From the NCBI RefSeq assembly GCF_029846175.1, contig NZ_JARWAC010000015.1, positions 310,001 through 374,000 of the forward strand: a stretch of 64,000 bases of DNA, written 5' to 3'. Numbering within the stretch: the first letter of the stretch is position 1; each line of letters opens with the position of its first letter. Below are positions 53,018 through 60,653 of the stretch, piece after piece. The notes beneath the pieces were generated by a model. The model made no database searches, had not been told where the DNA came from, and saw only the letters and a program-made list of their open reading frames with translations. The position numbers and the translations under genes are program-made. The stretch comes from Sphaerisporangium sp. TRM90804. GTDB lineage: Bacteria > Actinomycetota > Actinomycetes > Streptosporangiales > Streptosporangiaceae.

Positions 53018-53566
53018 GCCGGAACCCTATCTCCGCGCCCCGCGGCCGTCCGGGGCGGCGCCGCCGGCTCCCGCGGTGAGCGCGCCCCGGCGGCGCGGCC
53101 CCCGGGCACGGGTTTCGCGTCGCCGCCGTTCTTCGTGGCGGCGCCGGCAGTGACCCGGTCTCCCGTTTTCCGCGGCTCGCGCGAGCCGGGATTCCCCCGC
53201 ATCCCGGCGATTATTGGAATAATCCCGCAAACCCGGCTAAATCCGCCCGCCACCCCACGCCGACACGCCGTCGGCTAATGCGACTTCGAAAAACATCGCT
53301 GATTACCTGTAGTCGCGGCGGGATCGCGCAGGTGAGGCCGTATGCCCAGCGTGGCCAGGAGATTCCGGCGATTCGGGTCATCTCACATATCCGATTTAAA
53401 GGGATATAGCACCGACTAGCGATCGCCTATTTTTTGCCTGCTAGCGCGAATCTCCCGCATGTCGGACAACGGTACGGACGTCGACCATGAGTAAGGTCGA
53501 ATACGCAGGCGCGCCAGCTTCGAGGTGCTCCTTTACTTTGAACTGCAAAAAGAAAAGGACCGCTTT
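53018..53566. other. 549-bp intergenic region, moderately A+T-rich
   Basis: No credible ORF. The last 250 bp are less G+C-rich than the genome, with an A-run-rich leader (53545-53560) before the Ig-like gene and a GCGATCGC palindrome near 53418. It probably holds a long regulated promoter/leader; no known riboswitch could be matched. Confidence 0.5.
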
Positions 53567-54502
53567 ATGATAGACGTCGGTCATCTCCGCTCTCACCACC
53601 GTAACGTCGGTCGTTCGTGGCTGACAGCAGCTGTCACGGGCGCCCTCGCGATGGGCGTGGTCGCGGCGGCCCCAGGCAGCGCCGGCGCTGTCGCGGCACC
53701 GCAAGGCCTCGGTACGAAGGCAGCAGTCGTGCTTCCGGGCGCGCCCGTGACGGCGACGTTCGCCGTCCGGGTCCGGCAGCCGTACACCACGACCACGACC
53801 GTGTCCTCCTCGCTGAACCCCTCCAAGGAGGGTCAGTGCGTGACGTTCACCGCCACGGTGGCCGCCACCGGAACCGCGATCCTGCCGACCGGAGCCGTCG
53901 TGTTCCGCAGCGGCACGCGGGACCTGGGCACCGCCCAGCTCCAGGGGTCCGGCCAGGCCACCCTCACCACGTGTGAGCTCAGCGAGGGCACCCACACCAT
54001 CACCGCTGTCTTCCAGGGCAACGGCAGCTTCCTCACCAGCACGTCCGCGGGCGTCGTCCAGACCGTCCTCGACAGGGACCGCCACGACAAGAACCGGGAT
54101 CGGGACGACGAGGTCGTCGAAGAGGACGACGATGAGGACACCACCGTCATCCACGACGACGACGACAACCTCGCCCACCGTTGCCGCCACTTCAGGCACG
54201 ACCACGGCGACGAGGGCGGCGACGGGGGCGGCATCACCGAGTCGCGCGGCCGCGAGTGGGAGAAGCTGCGCCGTCGTTGCGAGAAGTACTGGCACAAGCG
54301 TGACAACGACTGGATCACGCTCGTCGACAAGGGCATCCGCCGCCACATCGAGGGCCACCACGACACGGGCGGCGGCGGTCGCGAGTACTGGGACCACCGC
54401 AAGCAGCGGTGGGTCCCCGAGGAGCGCCACCACTACAGGAAGCCGCACCACAAGAAGCACTACCACAAGCCCGTCGTGAAGCACTTCGCAGTGACCGGCT
54501 GA
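53567..54502 (+). CDS. Secreted Ig-like (Big_3-type) protein with acidic and His-rich tail
   Basis: A 311-residue exported protein. A long signal peptide (WLTAAVTGALAMGVVAAAPGSAGAVA) precedes one bacterial Ig-like domain (about 75-165: TTTVSSSLNPSKEGQCVTFTATV, TGAVVFRSGTRDLGTAQLQGSGQATLTTCELSEGTHTITAVFQGNGSF), with a probable Cys-Cys bond. Then come an acidic stretch (EEDDDEDTT, DDDDN), a charged helical part, and a C-terminal tail rich in His and Lys (HHYRKPHHKKHYHK). Ca2+, metal or polyanion binding is possible. ATG follows AAAAGGA. No function is known. Confidence 0.8.
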   Translation: MIDVGHLRSHHRNVGRSWLTAAVTGALAMGVVAAAPGSAGAVAAPQGLGTKAAVVLPGAPVTATFAVRVRQPYTTTTTVSSSLNPSKEGQCVTFTATVAATGTAILPTGAVVFRSGTRDLGTAQLQGSGQATLTTCELSEGTHTITAVFQGNGSFLTSTSAGVVQTVLDRDRHDKNRDRDDEVVEEDDDEDTTVIHDDDDNLAHRCRHFRHDHGDEGGDGGGITESRGREWEKLRRRCEKYWHKRDNDWITLVDKGIRRHIEGHHDTGGGGREYWDHRKQRWVPEERHHYRKPHHKKHYHKPVVKHFAVTG

Positions 54503-54519
54503 CCACAGCACGACGCCCA

Positions 54520-54550
54520 GAGGGCCCGCCCGATCTTCCGGCGGGCCCTC
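54520..54550. terminator. Terminator of the Ig-like gene
   Basis: GAGGGCCCGCC and GGCGGGCCCTC, an 11-bp perfect stem with a 9-nt loop, 18 bp after the stop. Confidence 0.85.
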
Positions 54551-54734
54551 AGGCTCTTCCCCCCCGGCAAGCCCGAACGTCCCACACCGCGCCCACCGGT
54601 GCGTTCGACCTCCACACCGAGCGCCCGGGCTCGGCGACGAAGGCCTTCCTCCACGAGCGGCAGGCCCGCGCGGCACCTGCGCCCGCCGCCACCCACCCAG
54701 TCCCGACGCAGCCGGCAGCATCCCGGGGGGTCAC

Positions 54735-55574
54735 ATGTACGTCCGCCGTCAGTCAGTACGCACTATCGCCATCATCGCCGCGGCGGTCGCCGCCGTGGTC
54801 GCCGTCCTGGCGGTGATCGTGTACTTCACCGTCAGAAAGGCCGACCGCGAGCTGGCCGCGCCACCTGCGCCGCCGAAGCCGGTCATCCCGGTCGCGCTCA
54901 CCAAGAAGCAGATCGCCGCCCTCCCCCGCGCGACCACCTACGGCAAGCTGAGCGAAGCGAGCGTCGACACCGCACCCACGTCCGGCGGGGACGGCCGGAT
55001 CCTGCACCCCACGGCCGCCAAGGTCGTGTACGCCGAGCCGGGCGGCCCGCCCATCGCGGTGCTGCCGGTCAAGCAGCTCGGCAACCCGACCTGGGTCCCG
55101 GTGATCGAGACCCGCCCCGAGTGGACGCGCGTCCTGCTGCCGACCCGCCCCAACGGCGCGACCGGCTGGATCCACACCGGCGGCGGCGGTGTGAAGCAGG
55201 ACCGCAGCCCCTACCAGGTGCGCGTCAACCTGACCCAACGCCGCCTCACCCTGCTCAAGGACGGCCACGAGACGGGTTCCTGGCCGGTGGCCATCGGCGC
55301 CCCCGCCACCCCCACCCCCGTGGGCCGCACCTTCCTGCTCGCCTCCCTGACCCCGCCCGAGGTCACCTACAGCCCGCTGATCCTCCCCCTGGGCTCCCAC
55401 TCGGAGAAGCTCGAGACCTACGAGGGCGGCCCCGGCACCATCGGCCTCCACGGCTGGCCCGACGACAGCACCTTCGGCAAAGCGGTCTCCCACGGCTGCG
55501 TCCGCCTCCCCAAACCAGCCCTCAACGCCGTCTCCCGCACCCCCCTGGGCACCATGATCGTCATAACCAAGTAG
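54735..55574 (+). CDS. L,D-transpeptidase (YkuD domain), membrane-anchored
   Basis: A 279-residue cell-wall enzyme that forms 3-3 peptidoglycan cross-links or related bonds. A transmembrane anchor spans residues 9-32; an SH3-like segment (about 85-150, VVYAEPGGPPIAVLPVKQLGNPTWVPVIETRPEWTRVLLP) precedes the YkuD domain (157-279). Catalytic residues are in IGLHGW and SHGCVRLP (His and Cys). The ATG at 54735 follows GGGGGG. A 14-bp-stem terminator ends it. Confidence 0.93.
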   Translation: MYVRRQSVRTIAIIAAAVAAVVAVLAVIVYFTVRKADRELAAPPAPPKPVIPVALTKKQIAALPRATTYGKLSEASVDTAPTSGGDGRILHPTAAKVVYAEPGGPPIAVLPVKQLGNPTWVPVIETRPEWTRVLLPTRPNGATGWIHTGGGGVKQDRSPYQVRVNLTQRRLTLLKDGHETGSWPVAIGAPATPTPVGRTFLLASLTPPEVTYSPLILPLGSHSEKLETYEGGPGTIGLHGWPDDSTFGKAVSHGCVRLPKPALNAVSRTPLGTMIVITK

Positions 55575-55576
55575 GC

Positions 55577-55608
55577 AAGCGGTCCCGGCCACCTGGCCGG
55601 GACCGCTT
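55577..55608. terminator. Terminator of the L,D-transpeptidase gene
   Basis: AAGCGGTCCCGGCC and its exact complement, 14 bp, loop ACCT, starting 2 bp after the stop codon. Confidence 0.9.
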
Positions 55609-55744
55609 CAGGTTCTTACTCGGGGCATCGGTTGGCGACGCGGAGAGCACGCGCGCGGAGCCGCACCAGCGAGCCGGCCGAGGTCGCCGGCTGGTGGTCG
55701 CCGGCCGGGGGGCGCCCAGCCGACGGCCCCCTGCGCGTGGCGGG

Positions 55745-56668
55745 TCAGGGCGTGGGGGCCGCTTGCCGGTAGGCGCCGGGGGTCACGCCGTAGTAGCGGG
55801 TGAACCAGCGGGTGAGGTGGCTCTGGTCGGTGAAGCCGGTCATGGCGGCGACGTCCGCGAGGGAGCGGCCCTCGGCCACGAGGCGCCGGGCCTCGCGCAG
55901 GCGGACCTGGCGCTGGTAGTCGCTGGGGGCCATGCCGTAGACCGCCTGGAACGACCGGTAGACGGCGAAGCGGCTGCGCCCGGCGGCCGAGGCGAGGTCG
56001 GCGGCCGAGAGGTCCCGGTCGTCGGAGTAGTGCAGCACCTCCCGCACCACCCGGGCCGCGCCGACGTCCACCCGCCCTCCCTCGACCGCCCACCCGTCCA
56101 GCCGTCCCGGTCTCGCGCCCCCCGCCTTCGAGGCGCTCCCGGCGGACGTGTCCCCCACCCCGTCCAGCCGAGGGAGACGCGCAGACGCCGGCACACGGGC
56201 GGAGGCCCGTCGAGCGGCCGCCAGGACGACGGCGTCCAGCAGCTCGTCCCGGTGCAGCGGGGTCGCGTCGCCGAGCAGCGCCTCGTGCAGGGCGCGCAGG
56301 CTGCGCGCCAGCTCCGGGTCGTGGATGACGGGCTCGGTGAACAGGGGCAGCCCCACCTCGCGCCCGGCGGCCTCGCCGAGCACCTCGGCCACCAGTTCGG
56401 GCCCGACGTGCACCATGCGGTAGGTGAACCCCCGCTCGTTGGTCGCGTGCCCGTCGTGCGGGTCGTCGGGGTTGAACGCCATGATCATGCCCGCCGCACT
56501 CGTGTGCGCCGCCCCCCGGCAGGTGAAGCTCTGCGCCCCTTCCTCGGTCATGCCGAACGAGTACGCCTCGTGGCTGTGCCGGTGATAGACGTGCCGCTCG
56601 AAGTGCGCGTACATCGCCTCCAGCGACCGATCCGGAGAACGCCAGTACCGCGACCAGTCCCGAGCCAT
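55745..56668 (-). CDS. AraC-family transcriptional regulator
   Basis: A 307-residue regulator. The N-terminal cupin-like sensor has YHRHSHEAYSFGMTEEGAQSFTCRGAAHTSAAGMIMAFNPDDPHDGH. The C-terminal double helix-turn-helix reads DLSAADLASAAGRSRFAVYRSFQAVYGMAPSDYQRQVRLREARRLVAEGRSLADVAAMTGFTDQSHLTRWFTRYYGVTPGAYR. A 45-residue Gly/Ala/Arg-rich insert precedes the DNA-binding part. It is divergent from the DUF2000 gene, its likely target. Confidence 0.93.
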   Translation of the reverse strand: MARDWSRYWRSPDRSLEAMYAHFERHVYHRHSHEAYSFGMTEEGAQSFTCRGAAHTSAAGMIMAFNPDDPHDGHATNERGFTYRMVHVGPELVAEVLGEAAGREVGLPLFTEPVIHDPELARSLRALHEALLGDATPLHRDELLDAVVLAAARRASARVPASARLPRLDGVGDTSAGSASKAGGARPGRLDGWAVEGGRVDVGAARVVREVLHYSDDRDLSAADLASAAGRSRFAVYRSFQAVYGMAPSDYQRQVRLREARRLVAEGRSLADVAAMTGFTDQSHLTRWFTRYYGVTPGAYRQAAPTP

Positions 56669-56696
56669 ACCCCATTCTCCCCACCCACCCGGCCAG

Positions 56697-56739
56697 ACGC
56701 GGCGCACGCCGGCCCGCCACACGCGGCGCACGCCGGCCC
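56697..56739. repeat. 24-bp direct repeat, two copies
   Basis: Copies starting at 56697 and 56721 share ACGCGGCGCACGCCGGCCC without mismatch. They lie between the divergent AraC and DUF2000 genes; tandem sites are typical for AraC proteins. Confidence 0.65.
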
Positions 56740-56839
56740 CGCCGCGCGCGGCGAATGGCCCGCCGGCCCGCGTGCGGCGGACGACCGCCCGCGCACCGGC
56801 GTACAAGACCCACGGCGCGTGCCCCGCCAACCTGGTCGC

Positions 56840-57250
56840 ATGCGTTTCGACACCAAGATCGGCATCGTCGTCCGAGAGGACCTGGCCGACTGGCAGAAGC
56901 TCAACGTGACCGCGTTCCTGGCGAGCGCCATAGCGGGCGGAGCCGAGGACGTCATGGGCGAGCCCTACGCCGACGCGGCGGGCAACACCTACCTCGCCAT
57001 GATCCGTCAGCCCATCCTCGTCTACTCCGCCGACGCCGAGGCCCTGGCCCGCACCCACACCCGCGCCCTGAGCAGAGACCTGCCCACGGCCGTCTACATA
57101 GAGGACATGTTCAAGACCACCCACGACGAGGCCAACCGCGCCGCCGTCCTGGAAGCCCCCGCCGACGCCCTCCCCCTGGTGGGCCTGGCCGTCTACGGCC
57201 CCCGCACCCAGCTGGACAAAACCCTCAAGGGCCTGACCCTCCACACCTGA
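56840..57250 (+). CDS. DUF2000 family protein
   Basis: A 136-residue protein matching DUF2000: RFDTKIGIVVREDLADWQKLNVTAFLASAIAGG, GEPYADAAGNTYLAMIRQPILVYSADAEALARTHTRALSRDLPTAVYIEDMFKTTHDEANRA and LVGLAVYGPRTQLDKTLKGLTLHT. DUF2000 genes are usually next to AraC regulators, as here. The ATG at 56840 has no ribosome site upstream, suggesting a leaderless message. Function unknown. Confidence 0.88.
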   Translation: MRFDTKIGIVVREDLADWQKLNVTAFLASAIAGGAEDVMGEPYADAAGNTYLAMIRQPILVYSADAEALARTHTRALSRDLPTAVYIEDMFKTTHDEANRAAVLEAPADALPLVGLAVYGPRTQLDKTLKGLTLHT

Positions 57251-57261
57251 CACCCGCCCCG

Positions 57262-57282
57262 GGCCCAGGCTCGCCCTGGGCC
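57262..57282. terminator. Hairpin between convergent DUF2000 and Uma2 genes
   Basis: GGCCCAGG and CCTGGGCC with a 5-nt loop; its last base touches the Uma2 stop codon. Confidence 0.55.
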
Positions 57283-57908
57283 TAACGCGGCCGGCGGGCC
57301 CCCGCGAGCGCGGCCGGTTCGAACTCGATGGGGAACGGCTCGGCGACGGACAACGACCGGCCCGCCCGGGCCTCGGCCAGCGGCTCGTACTTGCCGTCGC
57401 GCTCCCGGAACACCTCCACCAGGGGCCGGACGCCACGCCCGTGCGACTCGACACGCATGAACACCGGAACACCGGCCTCTGCATAAGACGGAGGCTTCAC
57501 CACGTAGTCGCGCTTACCGTTCCCCGGACCGACGATCTCGACGACCATCAGCACGTCGTCCGCGCCCAGCACGACGGATCCCCGCGCGATCGGCTCCGCC
57601 CGGCCCACGACCACGTCAGGGATGAACCCCTCCTCGCCCACCTGGACGTTCGCCGCCTCTACCACCTCGACGTCATCCGGCGCCGCGTCGAGAAGAATGC
57701 GGACGAGCCGCTGCGCGCAAAGGGCGTGGTCGGTGGCGGGGGCAGGACTCACCACAAAACTCCCGTCGATCAACTCGACACGCTCCTCGGTTTCCGGAAG
57801 CGCGAGCCAGTCTTCGACGGTGTAAGGCCCGGGATGATCAGGAAGCAGCACGAGATGAGCCCGCCCGCCACGTGGCACGAGCCATCCCTCCTGGGGAAGC
57901 GCGCTCAC
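57282..57908 (-). CDS. Uma2-family (DUF820) putative nuclease-fold protein
   Basis: A 208-residue Uma2 protein: GPYTVEDWLALPETEERVELIDGSFVVSPAPATDHALCAQRLVRIL, then GFIPDVVVGRAEP and DDVLMVVEIVGPGNGKRDYVVKPPSYAEAGVPVFMRVE with the D-ExK-like residues of the PD-(D/E)XK fold. These families are expanded in actinomycetes and cyanobacteria; function unclear. GTG at 57908 follows AAGGAG by 5 bp. Confidence 0.88.
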   Translation of the reverse strand: MSALPQEGWLVPRGGRAHLVLLPDHPGPYTVEDWLALPETEERVELIDGSFVVSPAPATDHALCAQRLVRILLDAAPDDVEVVEAANVQVGEEGFIPDVVVGRAEPIARGSVVLGADDVLMVVEIVGPGNGKRDYVVKPPSYAEAGVPVFMRVESHGRGVRPLVEVFRERDGKYEPLAEARAGRSLSVAEPFPIEFEPAALAGARRPR

Positions 57909-58031
57909 CCGGTCTCCTTCCACACCAGCAGTCTGCACCGTCTCAGCATGACGAGCCAGTCAGCGCGACGACCATAGCCCGATCGCGATGCGTATGCGGA
58001 AGAACACCTAAGGTGATCAACGACTGTGTGT

Positions 58032-58685
58032 TCAGAAGTCGAAGACGGCTCCGGTGTAGGCGCGGAGTTCGCAGGGGTTGCCGAAGGTGCGTTCGTAGGA
58101 GAGGCGGCTGCCGCCCCATAGGCCCGCGCCGAAGACGGTGACGGGGTTGTACTCCTTGGTGCAGCGGGCGTCCGGGGAGACGTGCAGGTCGTTGAGGTTG
58201 GCGGAGACACGGTCCAGTTGGCGGCAGGCCTCGTCGGCCTTGGTGTGGGTGCCGCCTTTGGGCGTGCACTGGAGGTAGGCGACGCGGTCGGCGGGGGTGG
58301 CGTTCTCGCCCCGCGCGATGGTGAGCAGGAGGACGCGGCTCACGGGCTGGCGCTTGGGGACGCCGGCTTCGCCGTGGTGCGCATGGGCGGCGTCGCGCAG
58401 GGACTCGGTGCCGGGAGCGTGCGGCGCCGCTTTGACGTTCGCCCGCTTCGCTTTCAGCTCGGCCAGCCGGGTCAGCTCGGCCAGCCGGACGCTGGGCATG
58501 GACAGCCGGGCGCCGGGGGCCGAAGGCTGGGCGCCCGCCGGCGCGAACGACGGCGCGAGGAACGGGCGCGCGGGCGTGACCGCGGAGGCGGGCCGGGACG
58601 TCGGCGTGGCGGCGGTGGCGGGTGGGGCTCCGGTGACGCCAAGGGACAGGGCCGCGGTGCTCAGGACGGTGAAGAGGTGTCGCAT
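58032..58685 (-). CDS. SSI-type secreted protease inhibitor, N-terminally extended
   Basis: A 217-residue secreted inhibitor of the Streptomyces subtilisin inhibitor family. A signal peptide (about 1-26), a Pro/Ala-rich extension (27-105), then the SSI domain: LQCTPKGGTHTKADEACRQL, the reactive loop RCTKEYNPVTVFGAGLWGG, and YERTFGNPCELRAYTGAVFDF. All four disulfide Cys are present. By alignment to SSI (CPMVYDPV) the P1 residue is Lys, typical of trypsin-directed inhibitors. Divergent from three secreted proteases, its plausible targets. Canonical members are about 145 residues, so the extension is unusual. Confidence 0.92.
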   Translation of the reverse strand: MRHLFTVLSTAALSLGVTGAPPATAATPTSRPASAVTPARPFLAPSFAPAGAQPSAPGARLSMPSVRLAELTRLAELKAKRANVKAAPHAPGTESLRDAAHAHHGEAGVPKRQPVSRVLLLTIARGENATPADRVAYLQCTPKGGTHTKADEACRQLDRVSANLNDLHVSPDARCTKEYNPVTVFGAGLWGGSRLSYERTFGNPCELRAYTGAVFDF

Positions 58686-58900
58686 TCGGATCCCCCGATC
58701 TCGCTGGACGGTGAGTGGCCGCCGGTTTCCCGTGCGTCCGCTCGCCGATCAGCGACGGTCCCCTGATCGCGAAGCGAAGTTGGACGCACCAGTTACATCT
58801 CCGGTTCCGCCCGTTTCATAACAAGCCGGTAACGGACTGTGAGTTTTGTCCACTTTCGTAACGTGTGACCAAGATCGCCGGAGTACGGTCTCAGGTGTCT

Positions 58901-58917
58901 CTTTACGTACGCATGGG
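58901..58917 (+). promoter_or_regulatory. Element shared by protease genes 1 and 3
   Basis: CTTTACGTACGCATGGG, 15 of 17 bases identical to 62386-62402 upstream of the third protease, 36 bp before the start here and 38 there. Both copies also have AAGATC 29-30 bp upstream. Probable common promoter or leader element. Confidence 0.7.
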
Positions 58918-58953
58918 ACCTTCCCGGGCATCCCATGACAAAGAAGGAGTGCA

Positions 58954-60462
58954 ATGAACCCCCGAGCCAAGCGTCTGATCCTGCCCCTAGGCGGCGCACT
59001 CGTCGTCACGGGCATGATCGGCGTCACCCTCACCACCCCCGCCGGCGCGCAGGCCAAACCCGTTCCCCTGGAGTCGGGCAAGCTCGCCAGCAGCGGGATC
59101 GACGCGAAGGCCATCGCGGGATCCTGGACGCCGAGCAAGCTGAAGTCCGCCAAGAACTACCTTGAGGACTCCACGCTCTCCGGCAAGCTGAAGAAGAGCA
59201 CCAGCAAGGCGTCCGCGGACGGCAAGGCCGGTTCGGTCGCGCCGATCGGCGCCGGCGGCAAGACGGCCGGAGTCTCCAAGAACGTCAACCTGCCCACCAA
59301 CGTGGGCAAGGTGTTCTTCAACGTCGACGGCAAGCCCTACTGGTGCTCCGGCACGTCGATCCAGTCGAAGTACCGCAACCTGGTCGCGACGGCCGCGCAC
59401 TGCGTGTACGACACCGACAAGAACCGGTTCGTCGACAACTTCGTCTTCATCCCCGGCTACTACAAGGGGAAGGCGAACTGGGGCGTCTACGTCGGCGCGA
59501 AGGTCAACCTCCACGACGACTTCAAGGTCTACGAGGACTACGACTACGACTACGCGTTCGTCAACGTCTACAACGGTGTGAAGCAGACGGGTGACAAGGT
59601 CGTCGACAAGACCACCTACGACGCCGCCAAGGGCCCGAAGTGGGCCAAGGACGTCGAGATCACCAAGGACGAGTACCAGAAGTGCTTCGACGAGCACGGC
59701 GGCGAGACCGCCGACTGCTGGTCGAAGACGACGGGCGCCGAAGTCGTCCTCCCCTGGGGCACCGCCGGCGGCGAGCGGGTCGTCAAGGAGGTCTCCAAGG
59801 ACGTCTACGACGCGGCGCCCGCGGCCAACTCCAAGAAGAACTACGCCAAGGCCCCCGGCAAGACCGCCACGGAGATCGTGGACGAGGTCACGTACAAGAA
59901 CTACAAGGGCCTCGGCTACAAGAAGATGGTCGACAGCGCCTACACGATCACCCACTACTACGTGAAGTACTGGGTGAAGAAGTCGACGTCGGTCAAGTAC
60001 TACAAGACCGTCTTCTACCTCAAGACCTTCGTGGACGCCGGCCGCCTCGGCGACAACGTCGGCGGCCAGGGCTTCACCTGGAACCGCAGCACGAAGGCCA
60101 AGCAGTTCAGCTTCGGCTACCCGACCGCGGCGCACCTCGACGGCAACAAGGCTTACACCGGCGAGACCATGAAGTGGTGCTACGGCCAGACGGCCGCCGC
60201 CCCCGCGGTCAGCAAGTACAAGGCCGAGGAGCAGCTCGCCATCAAGTGCGCCTTCACGCCCGGCGCCACCGGCGGTCCGTTCCTGATCGTGTACAAGAGC
60301 AGCTCGCGGACCGGCTACCTCAACGGCGTCGTGAGCCTGACCCTCGACACCGACGGCAACAAGCGCTACGACCGCATCACCACGCCGTACTTCAACAGCG
60401 ACACGTACGGCATCTACAAGTACGCCGCCAACCAGTGGACCGGCAAGTTTACGAGCAGCTGA
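58954..60462 (+). CDS. Secreted chymotrypsin-fold protease homologue with Ser-to-Thr change and insertion
   Basis: A 502-residue exported protein. Signal peptide about 1-34, a pro-region to about 110, then a chymotrypsin-like fold. His149 (ATAAHC) and Asp199 (DYDYAFV) are in place, but the nucleophile motif reads GAT439GGP where the two paralogues have GASGGP and GSSGGP; ACC instead of AGC/TCC. Residues about 209-365 contain an insertion with repeated (E/K)hTKxxYD-like motifs. Cys pairs flank His149 and T439. Whether Thr supports catalysis is unknown; an inactive decoy or regulator is possible. Divergent from the SSI inhibitor. Confidence 0.85.
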   Translation: MNPRAKRLILPLGGALVVTGMIGVTLTTPAGAQAKPVPLESGKLASSGIDAKAIAGSWTPSKLKSAKNYLEDSTLSGKLKKSTSKASADGKAGSVAPIGAGGKTAGVSKNVNLPTNVGKVFFNVDGKPYWCSGTSIQSKYRNLVATAAHCVYDTDKNRFVDNFVFIPGYYKGKANWGVYVGAKVNLHDDFKVYEDYDYDYAFVNVYNGVKQTGDKVVDKTTYDAAKGPKWAKDVEITKDEYQKCFDEHGGETADCWSKTTGAEVVLPWGTAGGERVVKEVSKDVYDAAPAANSKKNYAKAPGKTATEIVDEVTYKNYKGLGYKKMVDSAYTITHYYVKYWVKKSTSVKYYKTVFYLKTFVDAGRLGDNVGGQGFTWNRSTKAKQFSFGYPTAAHLDGNKAYTGETMKWCYGQTAAAPAVSKYKAEEQLAIKCAFTPGATGGPFLIVYKSSSRTGYLNGVVSLTLDTDGNKRYDRITTPYFNSDTYGIYKYAANQWTGKFTSS

Positions 60463-60480
60463 CGCGTCCCGCGCCAGAGT

Positions 60481-60508
60481 GTGGGGGTCGGCACCGCCCG
60501 GCCCCCAC
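60481..60508. terminator. Hairpin after protease gene 1
   Basis: GTGGGGGTCGG and CCGGCCCCCAC (one G-T pair), loop CACCGC, 18 bp after the stop. Confidence 0.75.
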
Positions 60509-60653
60509 CGGCGTACCACCAGCGATCACTCACCACACACGCCTCATAACGATGTGAGTCCAGCTCCGGCCAAGGCGCTGCCATCCCGCTGTTGATCTGG
60601 AAAAATCGCCCTTCACCCCTGTCTGCTCGACTTATCACCTGCGGAAGGTTCTG

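Noticed and set aside
53018-53566. Possible riboswitch in the leader of the Ig-like gene
   Set aside because: No match to c-di-GMP, c-di-AMP, TPP or cobalamin core motifs could be made by eye.
58838-58853. Crp-like site upstream of protease 1 (TGTGA-N6-TCCAC)
   Set aside because: One half-site is degenerate; kept only as a remark with the strong site before protease 3.
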